Assembly (NCBI RefSeq): GCF_003254705.1
Contig: NZ_QFYR01000003.1
Span: 62,001-126,000 of the forward strand
Reading direction: 5' to 3'
Source of the DNA: Phenylobacterium deserti
GTDB lineage: Bacteria > Pseudomonadota > Alphaproteobacteria > Caulobacterales > Caulobacteraceae
Length of the DNA: 64,000 bases
Shown here: positions 45,825 through 53,318 of the stretch, in pieces
Numbering within the stretch: position 1 is the first letter of the stretch
Layout: each line of letters begins with the position of its first letter
The notes under the pieces: model-generated
Databases searched by the model: none
Told to the model about the DNA's origin: nothing
The model's input: only the letters and a program-made list of their open reading frames with translations
Translations under genes and position numbers: made by a program

Positions 45825-47021
45825 ATGGCGCGCCGGCCGATCAACCGACTGACCGACCGGATGGTCCGATCCATCAAGCAGCCCGGCCGGCACGCGGACG
45901 GAAACGGCCTCTACCTTCAGGTCGATGACAGCCTCGCCAAGCGCTGGGTCTTCGTCTTCCAGTGGGAGGGCAAGCGCAAGGAGATGGGCCTAGGGCCGAT
46001 CGACTTGGTGGGCTTGGGCGAAGCCCGCGAGGCGAGGGACCGGGCGCGCAAGCTGGTCTTCAAGGGCGTGAACCCCATCGAAGAGCGCAAGCGGACCAAG
46101 GGCGTTGCACCGACCTTCGGCGAGCTGGCGGACGAAGTCGTGGCCGCGCTCACCTCCAAGAACCCCAAGCACAAAGACCAGTGGAAGATGACCCTCACCG
46201 AGTACGCGGGGAGTCTTCGCCCGCTGCCGGTGGACGCGATCACCACGGACCACATCCTCGAGGCGCTTAAGCCGATCTGGAACACCAAGCACGAGACGGC
46301 CTCCAGAACCCGGGGGCGCATTGAGCGGGTGCTGGACGCGGCCAAGGCGCGGGGCTTCCGCGAGGGCGAGAACCCGGCCCGCTGGAAGGGACACCTTGCC
46401 CTGCTGCTCACCCGCCCGCGGCAGGCGGTGAAGCACCACGCCGCTCTGCCTTACCGGGATCTGCCGGCCTTCATGGTGCAGCTGCGGGAGCGGGTCGGCA
46501 TCAGCGCGCGGGCGCTGGAGTTCACGATCCTGACCGCGGCGCGGACCGGGGAGACAATCGGCTCCACCGCGCAGGAGTTCGACCGCGAGCGGCGCCTATG
46601 GATCGTGCCGGCCGATCGGATGAAGGGAGGTCGGGAGCACCGCGTGCCGCTGACCGACGCCGCGATGGCGGTTCTGGAGGCGATGAACGTCTGGGACCTG
46701 AAGCCCGGCGCGTTTCTCTTCCCAGGAGCCAAGGCCGGAAAGCCCATATCCAACATGAGCATGGACAAGGTTCTTCGCACGATGGAGCTGGACGTGACGG
46801 TCCATGGCTTCCGGTCGGCGTTCAAGGACTGGGCGGAGGATACGACCAACTTCCCGAGCGGGATCATCGAAGCGGCTCTCGCTCACCTGGTCGGGGATGA
46901 AACGGAGCGGGCCTACCGGCGGGGCGATGCCTTGGAGAAGCGGCGGGCCCTGATGGAGGCGTGGGCCGGCTACTGCGCCAAGCCCACCGCCCAGGTGGTT
47001 TCTCTAAGCCGCCCGGTTTGA
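45825..47021 (+). CDS. int: Tyrosine recombinase, P4-type integrase
   Basis: A 398-residue integrase. The N-terminal ~85 residues are the arm-binding DUF4102-type domain (RSIKQPGRHADGNGLYLQVD; RKEMGLGPIDLVGLGEAR). The SAM-like core domain follows, then the catalytic domain with Arg in ARTGETIG near residue 246, H-x-x-R in HGFRSAFKDW near 326, and the tyrosine in AYRRGDALEKRR near 365. It inserts the prophage by site-specific recombination. It starts at 45825 after TTTTAGG; the frame upstream has no function. Its 3' end overlaps the convergent excisionase-like gene by 18 bases. Confidence 0.94.
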   Translation: MARRPINRLTDRMVRSIKQPGRHADGNGLYLQVDDSLAKRWVFVFQWEGKRKEMGLGPIDLVGLGEAREARDRARKLVFKGVNPIEERKRTKGVAPTFGELADEVVAALTSKNPKHKDQWKMTLTEYAGSLRPLPVDAITTDHILEALKPIWNTKHETASRTRGRIERVLDAAKARGFREGENPARWKGHLALLLTRPRQAVKHHAALPYRDLPAFMVQLRERVGISARALEFTILTAARTGETIGSTAQEFDRERRLWIVPADRMKGGREHRVPLTDAAMAVLEAMNVWDLKPGAFLFPGAKAGKPISNMSMDKVLRTMELDVTVHGFRSAFKDWAEDTTNFPSGIIEAALAHLVGDETERAYRRGDALEKRRALMEAWAGYCAKPTAQVVSLSRPV

Positions 47022-47201
47022 CTCCACGCCGACAGGGGCGCGGAGGAGGGCGGCCATCAGGTCGTCATGCATCACGTAGCGGTGGCCGTGCTGCGAGCGC
47101 CAGGGCAGCTCGCCAGAGGCCATCATCTCGTAGATCTTGGTCTTCTTCCAAGGTGTGCGGGCGACCACTTCGGCGACCGTGTACGCTAGCTTGTCACTCA
47201 T
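47004..47201 (-). CDS. AlpA/excisionase-like helix-turn-helix protein
   Basis: A 65-residue protein with an excisionase-type HTH (YTVAEVVARTPWKKTKIYEMM then a DDLMAALL segment). Small proteins like this next to the integrase control direction of recombination. A strong AGGAGG site lies seven bases before the ATG, inside the tiny reading frame 47194-47247. It is the last gene of the leftward operon, the position of xis in lambda. Confidence 0.8.
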   Translation of the reverse strand: MSDKLAYTVAEVVARTPWKKTKIYEMMASGELPWRSQHGHRYVMHDDLMAALLRAPVGVESNRAA

Positions 47202-47247
47202 CCACGGTCCTCCTCATCTGAGCCTTGGTGACGGCGGGCTTGTTCAT
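47194..47247 (-). CDS. 17-codon reading frame, possible remnant or leader
   Basis: ATG at 47247 with GGAGA upstream, encoding MNKPAVTKAQMRRTVDE and then TGA. The sequence looks like the beginning of a phage protein family whose members start with a similar KPAVTxAx segment and are longer (my recollection, unverified), so it may be a truncated relic. It overlaps the stop of the gene upstream (ATGA) and the start of the excisionase-like gene, so it could also serve translational coupling. Confidence 0.4.
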   Translation of the reverse strand: MNKPAVTKAQMRRTVDE

Positions 47248-47594
47248 TTTGGTCTCCCGCACGAGTCGTGCGCGGACGTGGGGCCCTGCCCACGCTCGCT
47301 CGTCTCGCTCTGCCCTGTGGCCCGGAGCGCGCGCAGCATCGCCCTGGCGTGAAGGTGGGCGCTGTCTATGGATGCGATACCGTTGAAGTGGGCATTGTCA
47401 TGCCAGTCGCCAAACGGCTCAGCCAGTGCGTAGAGCGCTACGGTGCTGTCATGAAAAAGCCAGTGGGTGAGCTGGCGCGCGTAGGCAGGGTCTCCATCAG
47501 CTCGTTCAAGCATACGCCCGAACAGCACTCGACCGCGCGTACCTAGCGTCTGGTAGAAGGCCGCTTCTGCCGACCTGCTTCGCTTGGTGGTCAC
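47244..47594 (-). CDS. Hypothetical phage protein
   Basis: A 116-residue protein, mostly helical by composition, with a conserved-looking core WLFHDSTVALYALAEPFGDWHDNAHF. Its start overlaps the stop of the methyltransferase (ATGA) and its stop overlaps the mini-frame below. No family is recognised. It is in the leftward early operon. Confidence 0.65.
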   Translation of the reverse strand: MTTKRSRSAEAAFYQTLGTRGRVLFGRMLERADGDPAYARQLTHWLFHDSTVALYALAEPFGDWHDNAHFNGIASIDSAHLHARAMLRALRATGQSETSERGQGPTSAHDSCGRPK

Positions 47595-48577
47595 GCGGCC
47601 TCTCCATCGAAGATGGACGCTTGAACCGGCTTAGGTGGGGGATCCTCGAAGAGCCGGGGCTGGCGGTGCGCCTCTTCGAGCCACCGGCAGGCCATCTCGA
47701 AGTAGGTCGGGTTGCGCTCGATGCCGATGTAACGGCGCCCTGACTGGATGCAGGCGACGCCGGTCGTTCCGGATCCATTGAACGGATCAAGGATCATGTT
47801 GCCGCGCTCACTTACGACGTCCAAAAGGGCAGCCATCAGTGAGACAGGTTTTTCGGTTGGGTGCCGCCCAGGGCCGCCCGCTGTGGGCGCAACCGGGAAC
47901 ACGTCAAGGCGTCGTGCCGCGTTCCGTGACGCTTGTTCGCGCGCCAAGCTGACCGTCTGGTCTTTGGCCTTAACAGCCGCGGCGTAGCTCGCCAGAAACT
48001 CCTGATCTGGCTGGAGCACTACCTGCAGAACAGCCATCTGCTCGGGCGTGGGCAGGCAAGCAGCCTCCTCCCAGCGGTAGCAGAGGCCGGTTTTCTTACC
48101 GCGCACGGCGATATCCACGGCTCCCTTAGACAGGCCAGCGGCCTCACGCAGGGATCGCAGCCGCGCGGCGAACGCCAGCGCCTTAGGCTCGCATACGCTC
48201 CAGATCTTCGTGGGGTGGCAGTAGTAAATTGGCTCGTACGAGTAGAACATGCCGTCTTCGGACACGCGCCCGCCGAGCTTGTTCCACACCAACTGCCGGA
48301 CCTCATCGAAGAGCGCGCCGAGCAACGGGTCCAAGACCTGCCGTTTCTCTTGGGCGAAGAACGTGAGCAGAGTGTCCGATTTCTCTGCGACCAGAGGCAG
48401 CCAGGACATCGTGAACCGCGCAAGTTCCCGCGTAGTCATGTCGTCCCATTCCTCGCCGAGAACACCGTAGGGTGGGTCCGTCACGACGGCGTCGACCTTG
48501 CCGATCGTCGGCAGGATCTCCCGGCAGTCGCCCAGGTACAGCGTGGCGTCGCCGATCTTCTCAACGCGAGGGCTCAT
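47591..48577 (-). CDS. Site-specific DNA methyltransferase with an internal HTH segment
   Basis: A 328-residue amino-methyltransferase of the beta arrangement: catalytic motif IV DPPY at residues 34-37, and the SAM-binding motif I DPFNGSGTTG near 276-285 followed by GIERNPTYFEMA. DPPY indicates N6-adenine (or N4-cytosine) methylation. Residues about 139-188, where a target-recognition domain is expected, read like an XRE-type helix-turn-helix (LRSLREAAGLSKGAV...RWEEAACLPTPEQM). It overlaps neighbours on both sides by four bases. It may shield phage DNA from host restriction or alter regulatory sites. Confidence 0.88.
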   Translation of the reverse strand: MSPRVEKIGDATLYLGDCREILPTIGKVDAVVTDPPYGVLGEEWDDMTTRELARFTMSWLPLVAEKSDTLLTFFAQEKRQVLDPLLGALFDEVRQLVWNKLGGRVSEDGMFYSYEPIYYCHPTKIWSVCEPKALAFAARLRSLREAAGLSKGAVDIAVRGKKTGLCYRWEEAACLPTPEQMAVLQVVLQPDQEFLASYAAAVKAKDQTVSLAREQASRNAARRLDVFPVAPTAGGPGRHPTEKPVSLMAALLDVVSERGNMILDPFNGSGTTGVACIQSGRRYIGIERNPTYFEMACRWLEEAHRQPRLFEDPPPKPVQASIFDGEAA

Positions 48578-49227
48578 CGTCCGCCCTCCGCGTTGGAAGA
48601 GGTGGGGGCTCTTCCCTCTGCTGCCGATCCATTGACCGGTTGAGGTGGAAGAGCGGCGAGGGCGCAGTCCGCGAGTTGGTCGGCCTCCAGGCTGCTGAGA
48701 AAATACCCCATGTGTTCGAGCTGGTGGTAAAGCTCGTAAGCGAGCCCGTTCCTCAGCGCTTCCCTGGCTTGCGCCAGAACCGGGTCACTCGACGGGCGTG
48801 TGGGCGAGCGCTCTTGGGCGTCCGCGCACGGCTCGCTCCGGGAGGAACCCCCTCTTCCTTCCTCTCCCGATCCAGTGACGGGTTGGGGTAGAGAGGAGAG
48901 GTGTTTGTCGAGCGTCGTGCTGTTGGCCCACGCCTCGTTCGGATAGACGGGGTCGCACTTCGCCCAGACGTCTTCCTCTGGCCTCTGTCCCTGCGGATCT
49001 AGCGCGTCCACGAAGCCGCAGCGGTAGCCCTCGTGGAAAGATGCCTTCAGCGCTTCCCTGGCTTGCTCTACCCCAGCGTTCGTAGGGGCGGGGGAATGGA
49101 GGGCGGCGAGGACTTCGCGCAGAGCCGATTGCACAGCTGCTTGCCCTTGAGCGTCGAACCGCCACGGACGTTGCTGGAGCAGGTTCTGCTCAACGATGGC
49201 GACCGACAGGCTGAGGTTGCCCAGCAT
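48574..49227 (-). CDS. Hypothetical phage protein
   Basis: A 217-residue protein. The start at 49227 has GGGAGGG seven bases upstream; a longer frame upstream is Arg-rich and out of place. It has helical ends and a central Ser/Pro/Glu-rich linker. Two segments look related: VEQAREALKASFHEGYRCGF (near 48-67) and LAQAREALRNGLAYELYHQL (near 145-164), which suggests an internal duplication. No family recognised. Confidence 0.65.
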   Translation of the reverse strand: MLGNLSLSVAIVEQNLLQQRPWRFDAQGQAAVQSALREVLAALHSPAPTNAGVEQAREALKASFHEGYRCGFVDALDPQGQRPEEDVWAKCDPVYPNEAWANSTTLDKHLSSLPQPVTGSGEEGRGGSSRSEPCADAQERSPTRPSSDPVLAQAREALRNGLAYELYHQLEHMGYFLSSLEADQLADCALAALPPQPVNGSAAEGRAPTSSNAEGGR

Positions 49228-49229
49228 GC

Positions 49230-49871
49230 TCAACCCTCCCAGTAGTTGATGTCCGCGAGCGCGCAGGCCTCCGGGCCTTCCTCGCGTTGCCAGGGCTCTT
49301 CCCAGTAGGTCGGAGCGGCCTGGGCGGCGTACTCGCAGACGCTCTCGCCATCGGCGAACGTCTCGCCAGCGACCGCCACCATCTTCTCGATGAAGCGGCG
49401 CTCGAACTCTTCCCGCCCTACCGCTTCTCTCAGGGGTTGTGAGGGGGGAGGATTGTCTCTCCCAGGGTCGCATCCAGCGCCCTGCGGCGCGCGGGAGCCC
49501 ATATCCCGCGCTGCCTCCAACGGCGTGACGACCTGTTGGGCTTGGCTTTCGACGGTCTGCGGCTGGTCGCCCCAGAAGAACTCACCGCTGCTTGCGATGT
49601 ACGCCTCGATGGCTCCGCCCGCCGTTCGGTACTCGGTCTTCAAGCAGACCTCACCGCTGGCCGACATGAATAGGCCAACCGGGCACTCCGCCAGCGAGAC
49701 ACGGCGACGATAGCCAGGCGCAACCCTCAAGGCCGCAACCGGGTCAGGTGACGGGCCTTCGGGCGAGCGCGGGATATGGGTTCCCGCGTCCGCGCACGGC
49801 ACGCTCTGGGCGCGCTCATTCTCTTCTCCCAAGCGCTCGCTGGAGGGGTTGGGGGTCATTGACTCAGCCAT
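49230..49871 (-). CDS. Hypothetical phage protein
   Basis: A 213-residue protein. The first ~45 residues are Pro/Ser/Glu-rich, followed by a compact part (RRVSLAECPVGLF...EYRTAGGAIEAYIASSGEFFWG) typical of small phage proteins of unknown function, a second linker, and a helical C-terminus (REEFERRFIEKMVAVAGETF). It starts eight bases inside the gene upstream. No function is recognised. Confidence 0.65.
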   Translation of the reverse strand: MAESMTPNPSSERLGEENERAQSVPCADAGTHIPRSPEGPSPDPVAALRVAPGYRRRVSLAECPVGLFMSASGEVCLKTEYRTAGGAIEAYIASSGEFFWGDQPQTVESQAQQVVTPLEAARDMGSRAPQGAGCDPGRDNPPPSQPLREAVGREEFERRFIEKMVAVAGETFADGESVCEYAAQAAPTYWEEPWQREEGPEACALADINYWEG

Positions 49872-50058
49872 GCTCGGCTTCCTGTTGAGCTTCGCGGAAC
49901 TGGCGTGCCGCTTCATGGGTGATCAGCAGATCGAGGCCTGAGCGGAGACGGATGCAGAGACCGTCAGGCGCAATCTGGACCTCATGGGGCGGGAGGCGCT
50001 TACGGACGGAGCTGTAGGCGCTCAGGAAGTCCGTGGCGGCTTGGGCGAGGGGGTTCAT
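49864..50058 (-). CDS. Small hypothetical phage protein
   Basis: A 64-residue soluble protein (helical ends around a VQIAPDGLCIRL strand pair). Start overlaps the stop of the HNH nuclease gene (ATGA). Part of the leftward operon; no function recognised. Confidence 0.6.
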   Translation of the reverse strand: MNPLAQAATDFLSAYSSVRKRLPPHEVQIAPDGLCIRLRSGLDLLITHEAARQFREAQQEAEHG

Positions 50059-50453
50059 GCGCCCTCCTTGCGGACGACCTGCCCGCTCAGCTTCTTGCGG
50101 AGGTCGGTCGGGAATGGGCGACCCACCAGGCGGCTGTTGCTCTTGATCGGGCGCTTGGAAGCCACTGGCTCCTCGATGAGCTTCCGCTGCCGCTTCGCCT
50201 TGGAGATCTGCCAGATGTCCTGGCGGGTCTTATCCTTGTGGTGCGCGTAGCAAAGCACGATCAGATTGCCGTCTTCCTCCGAGCCACCGAGGGCCAGAGG
50301 GATGTCGTGGTCGATCTCTAGCCGCATGGTCTCAGTGCAGCCTTCGCGGGCGCACTGGTGGTCGTGTGCGTCTAGGATGCGCTTGCGACGGGCCGGGGTC
50401 ATGGCCTTGCGGGGCGTGCCGTCCAGCAGCTCGCGGGCGATGAAGAGCTTCAT
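50055..50453 (-). CDS. HNH endonuclease
   Basis: A 132-residue HNH nuclease. Zinc-binding cysteines are in HQCAREGC, the catalytic histidine in LEIDHDIPLALGG, and NLIVLCYAHH completes the HNH motif, followed by a basic tail. The ATG at 50453 overlaps the NinB stop. Phage HNH proteins nick or cut DNA during packaging or recombination; here the neighbours point to recombination. Confidence 0.85.
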   Translation of the reverse strand: MKLFIARELLDGTPRKAMTPARRKRILDAHDHQCAREGCTETMRLEIDHDIPLALGGSEEDGNLIVLCYAHHKDKTRQDIWQISKAKRQRKLIEEPVASKRPIKSNSRLVGRPFPTDLRKKLSGQVVRKEGA

Positions 50454-50878
50454 CAGGCGGCCTCCGAGGAGACGTTGTTGGCGTCTCCCCGGCCCTGGTC
50501 GCTGTCGTGAAACTGTACGCCGTGCTGCGCGCCGAAAGCGGCGATCAGCTCCAGCAGGTCGGAAAGCTCCTCCTTGGTCATGTCGGAGGTGCGCATGCCG
50601 AGGGGCACGTAGGTGCCAGCGTCGAGGCCAGGGACCACGCGCGCCTTCCGCAGGCTCGCCGTGAACACGTCCTTCCAGTCCTCGGGCGTCAGCTTCGCTC
50701 CGTACCACTCGACCTGTTGAGCCACGTCCGTCAGGCGGGCCCAGAGCGCGGAGTTCTGCTCGGTCGTGCGCCGATCGCGCTTGAACTCCACCAGTGCGCC
50801 GTCAGGGGCGTGCGTCAGGAAGTGCATCGCCCTCTGACGCTCCCGCCGATTGATCAGCCTGAAGAGGACGCGGCTCAT
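50453..50878 (-). CDS. ninB: NinB-family recombination protein
   Basis: A 141-residue protein of the NinB/Orf family, which binds single-stranded DNA and helps RecA-type recombination in lambdoid phages. The diagnostic stretch is DRRTTEQNSALWARLTDVAQ then QVEWYGAKLTPEDWKDVF. It lies between the HNH gene and a putative recombinase, with two bases separating it from the latter. Confidence 0.88.
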   Translation of the reverse strand: MSRVLFRLINRRERQRAMHFLTHAPDGALVEFKRDRRTTEQNSALWARLTDVAQQVEWYGAKLTPEDWKDVFTASLRKARVVPGLDAGTYVPLGMRTSDMTKEELSDLLELIAAFGAQHGVQFHDSDQGRGDANNVSSEAA

Positions 50879-50880
50879 GG

Positions 50881-51783
50881 TCAGGCGGCCTTCGACGCTT
50901 GACGATCCGCAAGCTCGCGCCCGGAAATAAGCGAAGCGCCTGCCTCACCCAGGGAAGCGCGAAAGGCCTCGTCCAGGCCGGCTTCCTCCTCGGCTACAGC
51001 GGCAGCGCCAAGCAGCTCCTCGCGGCGCGAGTGGATCATGTCGCGAATGGCGTCGAGCCAGCTCAGCGGCAGGTGCGCCGTGCGCTGGTCGAACTCCGCC
51101 TCCCACTCAGTCAGGCGCGTGATGTCGAGGCTGTTCAGCTCCTTGCGGATCTGCTCGTCGTCGCCGTCGCGCTTGGCTTGGGCGGCCTTCTTGCGCTCCA
51201 CGATGGGCGCGAACTCCAGGGCCGGGGCTTCGCTGAACTCGGCATCCTGCGCGGGCTCCTGCTGTTGCGGGGCGGCGCGCTGGGGCTGCTCCTGAACGAT
51301 GTCGTGAACTTCCTCGGGCACGTACATGCCGGAGGTGGCGCCGGGGCACACCGTGCGGACGCCCTCGCTCACCGTGCGGGCGCGGAGCATCTGCCGCGGG
51401 TACTTGGTGTACATCGCGTTGTTGGAGAGACCGGCCTTTTTGGCGCGATCCAGCGTCCAGTCGATGCGGGCAGAGCCGCCGGCCGGGTGACTGAAGGTGG
51501 CGTCCGCCTTGGCGTCGCTCAGCTCGTGCCACTCGACCTTGCCGCCGCTGGCCAGGAAGTCGCGCAGCATGGCGTCGGCCTTCTTGGAGGGGCGGTTCTG
51601 GATGATCGAATAGTCCTGCGCCGCGGTCGCCGGGTGGCGGCCTTCAGCCTGGGCCACGAGGCACAGGGCCAGCGCCTGGTCGGCGTTCTTGACCCCGAAG
51701 AGCTGGGAGGCGGCGAAGGCCTTGGCCATGCGCTCAAGGTCGGAGACGGCGTAGGTCGCCGTGGTGGTGGTCAGAGCGTTCAT
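50881..51783 (-). CDS. Putative phage recombination (single-strand annealing-like) protein
   Basis: A 300-residue protein. Residues 1-~150 form a compact domain (QAEGRHPATAAQDYSIIQ; RPSKKADAMLRDFLASGG; ARIDWTLDRAKKAGL; YPRQMLRARTVSEGVR) that I associate with phage RecT-like or related recombination proteins. The rest is a Gln/Pro/Glu-rich linker and a helical tail. Neighbours NinB and HNH support a recombination role. The family name is uncertain, as there is no simple catalytic motif. Confidence 0.6.
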   Translation of the reverse strand: MNALTTTTATYAVSDLERMAKAFAASQLFGVKNADQALALCLVAQAEGRHPATAAQDYSIIQNRPSKKADAMLRDFLASGGKVEWHELSDAKADATFSHPAGGSARIDWTLDRAKKAGLSNNAMYTKYPRQMLRARTVSEGVRTVCPGATSGMYVPEEVHDIVQEQPQRAAPQQQEPAQDAEFSEAPALEFAPIVERKKAAQAKRDGDDEQIRKELNSLDITRLTEWEAEFDQRTAHLPLSWLDAIRDMIHSRREELLGAAAVAEEEAGLDEAFRASLGEAGASLISGRELADRQASKAA

Positions 51784-52028
51784 TGCGGGTGCGCCTCGAT
51801 GCAGGTGGGGCAGACGACCAGGCTCACGGCCTCGCAGAAGTCGTCTGCAGTCGCGGGCTGGCCGCACAGGTCGCAGAAGGGGGAACTGGACGGCTCGACA
51901 CTACAAAGCTCGAACACCGCCGCTTCTGCGGGCGTGAAGGGAGGGGTGAGGGCCAGAGCGTGCTCGGGGAGCCGCTGACCTGACTGGTAGGCGGTCCACC
52001 AGTCGCCGGCCTTCGTGAGCGCGCTCAT
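51780..52028 (-). CDS. Small putative zinc-binding phage protein
   Basis: An 82-residue protein with two cysteine pairs, CDLCGQP and CPTC, about 22 residues apart, likely to hold one zinc. The N-terminal half is helical (WWTAYQSGQRLPEHAL). It overlaps both neighbouring genes by four bases. Role unknown. Confidence 0.6.
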   Translation of the reverse strand: MSALTKAGDWWTAYQSGQRLPEHALALTPPFTPAEAAVFELCSVEPSSSPFCDLCGQPATADDFCEAVSLVVCPTCIEAHPQ

Positions 52029-52204
52029 GACAGCACCGCCCGTTCGATGCCGATCAGCAGAGCCGCCGCAAGGACGCCCACAGCAGCCGCGATCATGTGA
52101 GGGATCACCACAGCCTTGCGCCGGGTCAGGGTCTGGACGCAGCGAGCGCCGAGCTTTTCAGCGGGGGAGAGGAAGGCCTCGCTGGTGAGGATGACGGTTT
52201 TCAC
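52025..52204 (-). CDS. 59-residue phage membrane protein
   Basis: A GTG at 52204 overlaps the stop upstream (GTGA), and the stop overlaps the start of the next gene (ATGA). The product starts with an AEKLGARCVQTLTRRK basic segment and has one membrane helix (VIPHMIAAAVGVLAALLIG in outline). The perfect four-base overlaps on both sides make translation likely, though the gene is short. Function unknown. Confidence 0.65.
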   Translation of the reverse strand: MKTVILTSEAFLSPAEKLGARCVQTLTRRKAVVIPHMIAAAVGVLAAALLIGIERAVLS

Positions 52205-52398
52205 GTGTCCCTCCCTTGGGTGCGGAGTTCGTTGGCGTGAAGGAAGGCCAGCACGGCGCTAGCGGCGCGGGTGGCGACCTCGACCTTCGTTTCCAGGGTC
52301 AGCGGGCTATCGGGGTGGCTGAGGCTGCCGATCAGCTCGATGGCCGATCGCATCGCCTTGTGCTCGCCAAGCAGCTCACTCAGCGTGAGTTCGCTCAT
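52201..52398 (-). CDS. Small hypothetical phage protein
   Basis: A 65-residue helical protein (LSELLGEHKAMRSAIELI; VATRAASAVLAFLHANEL). ATGA overlaps on both sides place it firmly in the leftward operon. No function recognised. Confidence 0.6.
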   Translation of the reverse strand: MSELTLSELLGEHKAMRSAIELIGSLSHPDSPLTLETKVEVATRAASAVLAFLHANELRTQGRDT

Positions 52399-52559
52399 TG
52401 CGCCCTCGTGTTCTGTTCAAGGATGGCTTCGATGTCGGCCGTAGAGAGGGAGGCGATCTCTTGCGCGAGGGCGAAGAAGCCTCCGTCTGGGCGGGCATCC
52501 GGCCAGGGTTCGCGGTTGTCGTTCGTCGCGCAGGGCGGCTGGGTGGTCACGGCGTCCAT
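52395..52559 (-). CDS. 54-residue phage protein
   Basis: ATG at 52559 overlaps the stop upstream (TGATG); its TGA overlaps the start downstream (ATGA). The product is soluble, with a Pro-rich start and a short helix (STADIEAILEQNTRAQ). Only the tight overlaps and the lack of any other frame support it. Confidence 0.55.
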   Translation of the reverse strand: MDAVTTQPPCATNDNREPWPDARPDGGFFALAQEIASLSTADIEAILEQNTRAQ

Positions 52560-52888
52560 CACTCGCCCTCGGCTTGCTGACCGACCTCGGCCATCTCCAG
52601 CCGCGCCCGCTCCGTCAGCACGGCGATCTGAGCCCGCTGTTGCGCCACGTGCGCCTCAATGATCGGGATCGCGAGCGACCACGGCACGTCAAACAGCCGT
52701 TGTGAGTTGTGACCGCTCGGAACGCCGAGTTGCAGGCCAGCTTGCCGCCGCCCGAAGGCGTCCCGAACGTCGGGGGCTTCGCGCCGATCCTTCGCCTCGC
52801 GCAGCTCCTTCAGGAGCCCCTCGGCGGTCTCGACCTCGCGGTAAGCGAGAGCGATGTCCATTGCGGTCTGTTTGGTGATCGCAGCCAT
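52559..52888 (-). CDS. Hypothetical coiled-coil phage protein
   Basis: A 109-residue protein with long helices at both ends (YREVETAEGLLKELREAKDRRE; VAQQRAQIAVLTERARLEMAEV split by a short domain). I use the ATG at 52888, which overlaps the upstream stop; a GTG at 52891 is adjacent. The helices may form a coiled coil. Function unknown. Confidence 0.6.
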   Translation of the reverse strand: MAAITKQTAMDIALAYREVETAEGLLKELREAKDRREAPDVRDAFGRRQAGLQLGVPSGHNSQRLFDVPWSLAIPIIEAHVAQQRAQIAVLTERARLEMAEVGQQAEGE

Positions 52889-53175
52889 CACGCCGCCCTC
52901 GCTTGCTCAGCCGCCCGAGCCCAGGCCTCAGCCTTCAGGCAGGCGTTGGAGAGGGCGCGGATAGCGTCAGCCCCGGTGAACGAGACTTCGCCGTCAGAGC
53001 CGGTGATGGTGAGGACGGGCCAGGGGCCGCGGTCGTCGTAGGTGACCTGCAGGCCTTCGCTGTCCTCGCGGTAGTCGCGCGGACCCGGCAGGCCCAGGTC
53101 GTAGGCGTCGCCCTTGCAGGTGCTGTCGATCAGCGTGCGGGTGCGGGGGGCGATGTATCCGGTGCAGTCGGGCAT
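52888..53175 (-). CDS. First gene of the leftward early operon, hypothetical
   Basis: A 95-residue protein (LQVTYDDRGPWPVLTITG beta part; ALSNACLKAEAWARAAEQA helix). The ATG at 53175 has GGAG seven bases upstream. It is the first gene after the predicted pL promoter (53203-53230) and is the position where lambda places N. It has no N-like arginine-rich motif, so an antitermination role is not supported. Confidence 0.65.
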   Translation of the reverse strand: MPDCTGYIAPRTRTLIDSTCKGDAYDLGLPGPRDYREDSEGLQVTYDDRGPWPVLTITGSDGEVSFTGADAIRALSNACLKAEAWARAAEQARAA

Positions 53176-53202
53176 GGATCAGCTCCGTCGTTCGATGGAG
53201 CT

Positions 53203-53230
53203 AGAATATCGGGCGGTCCGATAATGTCAA
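53203..53230 (-). promoter_or_regulatory. Predicted early leftward promoter (pL)
   Basis: On the minus strand a perfect -35 TTGACA (53230-53225) is followed after 16 bases by TATTCT (53208-53203). The start would be near 53196, about 21 bases before the first leftward ATG. The operator AATATCGG-N5-CCGATAAT fills the spacer, so repressor binding would block polymerase. Confidence 0.75.
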
Positions 53231-53311
53231 TCGGGAAAGGCGATATTTTCCGATACGCCGATGCGCACGCCACCCTCAGGAGGGGCGCGTTCGATAAGGC
53301 TGAGCGATATT
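53205..53311. promoter_or_regulatory. Left operator cluster (OL-like)
   Basis: Copies of CGATA and its complement: an inverted pair AATATCGG/CCGATAAT at 53205-53225, GCGATATT at 53240-53247, CCGATACG at 53250-53257, TCGATAAG at 53290-53297 and GCGATATT at 53304-53311. The same core occurs in the right cluster, so both are probably bound by the CI-like and Cro-like proteins. Confidence 0.7.
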
Positions 53312-53318
53312 TTGGCGG

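Noticed and set aside
52888-53175. Lambda N-like antiterminator as the first leftward gene
   Set aside because: The position fits, but the protein has no arginine-rich RNA-binding motif and no nut-like boxA/boxB was found after pL.
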